Assembly (NCBI GenBank): GCA_016946835.1
Contig: JACVTC010000025.1
Location: 1,058,501 to 1,122,500, forward strand
Reading direction: 5' to 3'
Length of the DNA stretch: 64,000 bases
Source: Neocallimastix lanati (nom. inval.)
Taxonomy: Eukaryota > Neocallimastigomycota > Neocallimastigomycetes > Neocallimastigales > Neocallimastigaceae
Under the pieces are notes generated by a model, which ran no database searches, was not told where the DNA came from, and saw nothing but the letters and a program-made list of their open reading frames with translations. Below are positions 58,716 to 64,000 of the stretch, piece by piece; position 1 is the first letter of the stretch, and every line of letters begins with the position of its first letter. The position numbers were made by a program, and so were the translations under genes.

Positions 58716-60225
58716 ATGATAATATATAATGAAAAAAAAGAATTGGAAACAACTTATACCGAATATTTTCCTTCTAATGATTTTTTATCAATAAAAGATG
58801 AAAATGAAATAAATTTATCCAAACGACAATGGTTTGGTAATCCTTTTCCAAATTTTAATCCAAATTATGCAGCACCTGTTAATAACAACAATAACAATAA
58901 TAATGACAATAATATTTTCAACAATAATAGTATAAATAATAATATCAATAATAAAAGTGTGAATAATAATAATAATAATAATAATAATCAAAATAGTAAT
59001 AATAATAGTAATAATAAAACCAAGAGTAACAATACTTCAAATAAAGGTTCAAAAGTAATGATTCAAAATGCTGATTGTCATAAAATATCAGATTTATTGA
59101 ATGATTTTGGTTTAGACTATGGTTGGAAAGATACTAATGATTGTTGTTTATTTAATCGTATTACTTGTTTAGATAAAACCGGTACAAAAGTTACAAAAAC
59201 TTCTCAGGATACCGTCATTACTGAATTATTTTTTAATAATATTAAATTAAACGGTTCTATACCAACCTCTTTATGTGGTCTCATCAATTTAAAAGTTTTA
59301 CAATTTGTAAATAATACCGGTTTAACTGGTAGCATACCACCCTGTGTTGGAGGGTTAACTCAATTGGAAAGACTTGTATTTTTAAATACTCCAATCACTG
59401 GTGAAATACCAAAAAGTCTTTCTTCAATTTCCAGTTTACAACAATTATCCTTAGAAAATACTAAAATTCAATCCAGTATACCGGAAGAACTAACAAATTT
59501 ATCAAATTTGGTTAAACTTTACATCAATAATAACCCATTTATTGCGGGGACCATACCAAAGGGAATTACCAAACTTAGTAAATTGGAAATGGTAAGTTTT
59601 TCTGATTCCAATATAGAGGGTACATTACCTGAGGATATCGGTAAATTAACTTCCTTAAAAACATTAAGTGTACATCATACCAAAGTAGGAGGGAAAATTC
59701 CTGATTCCATAGGTGAACTTTCAAACCTTGTTACTATCAAATTCCATGATACAAAACTTTCTGGAAAATTGCCTGATTCTTTTAAAAATTTAAAAAATTT
59801 AAAGGTACTTACTTTAAATAATACAGCGATTGAAGGTACTCTACCAGATGATTTTAAATCTTTAAAATTTGAAGAATGTTCTTTTAATAAAACTAGTATT
59901 TGTTTGAGTAGTGATGCCATTAAAAATGATAAAAATGCTCCTGCCTGTATGACCGCGTTACCTGTTTGTAATGGTAAAGCCGCTGCTAACAATAATGATA
60001 ATGAAGATCAACCCAATGAAGGTGGAATGTCCTTATTAACTTATACAGAAATATTTTTAGGAGTTGTTATCTTCCTTGGTATTTTAATTTTTATCATTAA
60101 AAAATATAGAAATAAAAGAATGCTAAAGCAAGAAAAACGTGCTATCAATTATTATAAAAATAACATCACTGAACAACCTCAATGGCTTGGAAATAATAGT
60201 AAGTGAAAAATATATATATAGATAT

Positions 60226-60270
<45 letters not shown>

Positions 60271-60592
60271 AAATTAAATTTAAATAAAAAGAATTAAATA
60301 AAAAATAAAAAGAATTAAAAAAATATTAACAAAATATTATTAAAAACAACTATTGTATTATTATCTTCTCTTACCATCATTATAAATTGACTAATTTATA
60401 TTATTAACTTTTTATTATATTTATAAAAGATTTATTTAATAATCCAATAATTCATAACAATAATTTAAAATCATATAATTGTGTTATCGAAAATAATGTG
60501 GATCCAAGTGTCTTTGTTAAAGATTCCTACATAGATCGAATCATTGATGGTATACATAATATAAAAATATAATAATATTAAATTCAAAAAAA

Positions 60593-60658
<66 letters not shown>

Positions 60659-62762
60659 GAAAAAAAAAATTTTTTTTTAAATATATATATTAATATAATA
60701 AAATAATAATATTAATAATATAGCAGGTATTGAAGATAATAAAACGTTAAAATCAGTTAGTGATGATATCTCATATAAAAATGTAGATGATACTTTTGTT
60801 TATAATAGAAACAAGAATGAATATAATTATGAAACAGATACTAGAAGTATTAGTCAAAAAAGTTTAGATTCTGAAAAAACAGAGATAGGACCTAATCGTA
60901 TGTATGAAAATATGGGAAGTGCAAGATTAAATTATAATGATAGTATTTATAAGATTAATAATAGTTCCAGTGGTAGTTCTATTCCGCAACCTCCTAATTC
61001 AGATAATATGGTATTCATGGGAAAAGAAGCTCAAGAAGAGTTAATACTTTTCCAACAAAATAATAATTTAAGTTTTAATGATGAAGAAACTAAAAGTGTT
61101 AAGGAACAATTAGAAGAATTAGAACAAATAGCTTCAAGTAATTATAATACTGCCAGAAAATCACCTAGAAATCTATCTAAATCTCCAAGATCTTTTAAAT
61201 CCCCTAAATCCCCAAAATCTCCTTCACAAAATTATAATGATTATAATAATTATAATAATAAAACTAAAAATGACATAAATACCTTAAGTACTAGTATAGA
61301 TATTAATGATCAAATTTTAAAACTAAAATTTTGTAGTTTTAATGGTTTAGATTTAAATGCTGATAATTTCCATAAATCAGAAAGTTTTGATTATGATAAA
61401 TTGGAAACAAAATTCATCGATAATAAACAAGATAAAACAATGGATACAATGAAATCAGAAAAGGAATCTGAATCCAAATCTGAATCAGAAGATTCAAATA
61501 AGAATAAAGAATCTAAACTTTTTAGTTTAGCTAATATTCCAGGTCTTCAAATTCAAGAATATTATAATCAACTTCATTTAAGTATGGATGAAAGTAAGGA
61601 TACCAACTCTGGATGGGGTATTTCCAATAATAAGAATGAAGTTGAAGAAAATGGAGGAAATGATTTTAATAAAATGATTCCAAGTGATATCTTTACTACT
61701 AATAAAACTAGTTGGGATACTACTGAGGAAGAAAGTTTCTTCTCCAATGAAAATTCTTATCGTAAAACGGAAGAAAATACAAAAGATGATTATAAAAAAA
61801 GTGATTTTACAAAAAATGATTACACAAATAATGAATCTATAAATACAAGTATTAATTCAGCCTCATTAAATAGTAAAATTAGAAATATGTTAGGTACAGA
61901 GTCTATGCTCATGGCTGGTCGAAATTATGAAAGTCAGGAAGAGGATAATTCAGGAGATGATGGTTATCATTCCAGAAATGATATCACAGAAGATTCTAGA
62001 TATAAGAGTGGTATCACCGATGATGATGGTTATGACTATTCTAAATATAATAGTGGTTATACCACTGATGATAAATATAGAAGTGGTTATACCGATGATG
62101 ATAAATATAGAAGTGGTTATACCGATGATGATAAATATAGAAGTGGTTATACCGATGATGATAAATATAGAAGTGGTTATACTGAAGATGATAAATATAG
62201 AAGTGGTTATACCGATGATAAATATAAGAGTGGATTTACTACTGATGATGGTGGTTACTCCAGATATAATAGTGGGATAACAGATGATCCATCCAAATTT
62301 GAATCCATAGATAGAGATAGAGATTCAAAATTTAATTCTGATTATAGTTCCTACACCAATGTAGTTATAACAGATGTCGATGGCAAAACATACTCTACTA
62401 GTACAAAAAAAACAGATTCCACTCGATATACCTCAACCACGACAAGTACCAGTGATACCATCACTAAAAATTATACCTTATCTACGGGATATTCCTCTAC
62501 TGGATATACCTTATCTAATGCAAATACCTTATCTAGTGGATTTTCCCTCAGTTCTAGTGTGAAAACCAATTCTAATGGTTCAAATCTTTCAGCCCCAAAA
62601 ACAAACTCCTCAAGAACAACGAAAACCAGTACAAATTTAAATATAGTTTCCACGATATCTGATAATCCTACTGATAGTTTATTTAGTGATTTAAGTAAAT
62701 TGAGTAGTATAAATAGTATGGGTACTATAAGTTCAATAAGTTTTACAGATAATGAAAAATAA
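58716..62762 (+). CDS. Large LRR single-pass membrane protein with repetitive tail, about 1213 aa
   Basis: Predicted exons 58716-60198, 60430-60549 and 60724-62762 (frame is kept; the last acceptor could also be 60727). N terminus: about 40 residues, a KRQW site suggesting propeptide cleavage, then Asn-rich low complexity (about 55-110). LRR cap CHKISDLLNDFGL...CCLFNRITC, then eight to nine plant-type LRRs (GSIPTSLCGLINLKVLQ, GEIPKSLSSISSLQQLS, GTLPEDIGKLTSLKTLS, GKLPDSFKNLKNLKVL), with a Cys cap near 400. Membrane span about 445-466 (EIFLGVVIFLGILIFII) then KKYRNKR. The 740-residue cytosolic tail has SP clusters (KSPRSFKSPKSPKSPS), six-fold KYRSGYTDDD repeats and a Ser/Thr-rich end; no kinase domain. 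The ATG at 58716 gives no signal peptide, so an upstream exon may be missing. An in-frame TAA lies 9 nt before it. Confidence 0.85.
60592..60654. repeat. A-run and (TA)n in intron 2 of the large LRR gene
   Basis: About 25 A followed by about 23 TA dinucleotides within the intron 60550-60723; intron 1 also starts with a T-run (60228-60263). Confidence 0.85.
62040..62240 (+). repeat. 30-bp coding minisatellite (KYRSGYTDDD)
   Basis: Units at 62073, 62103, 62133, 62163 and 62193 repeat every 30 nt with almost no nucleotide change; degenerate units flank them on both sides (KYNSGYTTDD, KYKSGFTTDD). The near-identity at DNA level implies recent expansion or homogenisation. Confidence 0.9.
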
Positions 62763-63057
62763 GAGGACTAAGAAAATAAATAAAACAAGAACATAACAAA
62801 AAAAAGAAAAAAATTTCTTTATTATTTTTTTTTTTATTTTTTAAAAATAAGAAGAAAATATGAAAAAAAAAAAAAAAAAAAAAGAACTTTTTTTTTTTTT
62901 TATTCATTACATTAATATAAAAATAAAAGTGAATATATAAAATATATATATATTTTCTTTAATAATAATTATTGTTTAATAAAGATAAAATAAATTCATA
63001 TTTTAATTTTAATAATATTATTATAATTATAATTATTATTTTTTTATTTTTAGTTAA

Positions 63058-63096
<39 letters not shown>

Positions 63097-63421
63097 CATT
63101 TTCATTTATCTTTTATCTATTGTATATACATATATATATTTTCTCTTATTTTTTTTTATTATAAAAAAAAAAAAAAAAAAAAAAGAGAGTTGTAAAACAT
63201 ATAAATATAAATATAATATATAAATATAAATTATATATTTAATTTTATTTAATAATAAACAATAAATTACATAAAATATTTTTAATATATTTATAAAATA
63301 AAATAAATAAATAAATAATATTAATAAAAAAATATATTTAATATTAATATTAATAAATAATTAATAAATTAATAAACATTCAATATATATATAATAATAA
63401 TAATAATATATATATAATCTC

Positions 63422-63454
<33 letters not shown>

Positions 63455-63580
63455 GAATTTTTCTAGCAAAAAAAAAAAAAAAAAAAATAATAATATATAT
63501 GTATCAATAAAAAAAAAAGTAGTACTGATGATGCAGCAATTTCTTGGTCATATATATATATATATATATATAAAATAAAG
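62763..63580. other. AT-rich intergenic region
   Basis: 3' flank of the LRR gene, A/T runs, (ATT)n at 63422-63454, (TA)n at 63551-63572. No gene. Confidence 0.6.
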
Positions 63581-63581
63581 A

Positions 63582-64000
63582 TGAAGAATTTACGGAATAT
63601 TTAGTAGAACATGGAACAGATATAAATAAAGAAAATGTTTTTGATGAAACTCCATTTTAAGTAATACATGTCCTATTTGAAAAATAGAGTTAGTGAGAAA
63701 TTTAATAGAATATGGAACAGATATCAAAAAAAAAAAAAAAAAATATTGATGAAACACTATTATCTGATGTGTATTAGAGTGGAAATATAGAATTAATAAG
63801 ATATTTAATATGGTTGGGAGGGGTACCAATAAAGAAAACAGAGTTGGGGGAAACTTCATTGTTTAATGCATACAAGAATGGAAATATAGAATTAGAAAGT
63901 TAATTAATGGAGTATAGAACAGATATCAATAAAGAAGATAAAATATATAGTTTATTATTTTCAGATCCATTCCATTTTGAGAAAGAAAACTTTGTAAAAT
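63582..64000 (+). pseudogene. Decayed ankyrin-repeat gene (right end cut)
   Basis: About four degenerate ankyrin repeats are readable: 'EYLVEHGTDINKENVFDETPF' then stop; 'ELVRNLIEYGTDIKKK'; 'SGNIELIRYLIWLGG'; 'LGETSLFNAYKNGNIEL' then stop; 'LMEYRTDINKED'. Consensus features (GETPLF.A...G..E.V.YL...GADINKE) are clear, but at least four stops and an A-run of 18 (63726-63743) break the frame. The gene may continue past the window. Confidence 0.75.

Noticed and set aside
1-64000. CRISPR arrays, bacterial operons or ribosome-binding sites
   Set aside because: The window is eukaryotic; repeats are simple-sequence or transposon-derived with no regular repeat-spacer structure.
1-64000. Dictyostelium-type amoeba as source
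   Set aside because: AT content and Asn runs would fit, but the CBM1-PL3 lyases and the short-intron fungal gene style fit a gut fungus better; not formally excluded.

Overview
This is a eukaryotic window, extremely AT-rich outside genes, full of homopolymers and tri- to heptanucleotide arrays. It has short AT-rich spliceosomal introns, Asn/Ser-rich proteins and a secreted pectate lyase of family PL3 carrying a fungal-type cellulose-binding module (CBM1). Together these point to an anaerobic gut fungus (Neocallimastigomycota). That assignment is an inference from gene content and composition; no rRNA or mitochondrial marker is present.

Layout. (1) Positions 1-21630 hold a large tandem segmental duplication: PL3 pectate lyase (minus strand) followed by a lineage-specific gene of unknown function (plus strand). 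Unit A (1 to about 10500) has the pectate lyase cut by the window edge and a frameshifted copy of the unknown gene. Unit B (12371 to about 21630) has both intact. Unit A was hit by a 2.9-kb non-autonomous LTR retrotransposon (5304-8200). Unit B carries a foldback DNA element (16241-17803) and a poly(A) insertion. (2) 22208-23939, 10984-11618 and 50345-50660 are decayed non-LTR retrotransposon pieces. (3) 24405-31505 holds a tRNA-Met(CAT) gene and, 13 bp from its 5' end, a full-length 7.0-kb Ty3/Gypsy element with near-identical LTRs, gag, a -1 frameshift site with a predicted pseudoknot, and pol. (4) 31.5-64 kb is a gene-poor AT desert with three multi-exon genes: a leucine-rich-repeat membrane protein (34977-37579, minus), an F-box/beta-propeller protein (46182-48798, minus) and a larger LRR membrane protein (58716-62762, plus). 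It also holds pseudogene debris (49.6-51.2 kb) and a decayed ankyrin-repeat gene at the right edge.

How parts relate. The pectate lyases act outside the cell on plant pectin. The two LRR proteins share one design (LRR ectodomain, one membrane span, long disordered cytosolic tail, no kinase), as expected for surface adhesion or recognition. The F-box protein is a likely ubiquitin-ligase substrate receptor. The two LTR elements have unrelated LTR sequences but identical primer-binding sites and similar polypurine ends, so the small element may depend on Gypsy machinery like that of the large one. The large copy itself has lost the first catalytic Asp of reverse transcriptase.

All alignments and coordinates were read by eye; exon structures are predictions from splice signals and reading-frame continuity.
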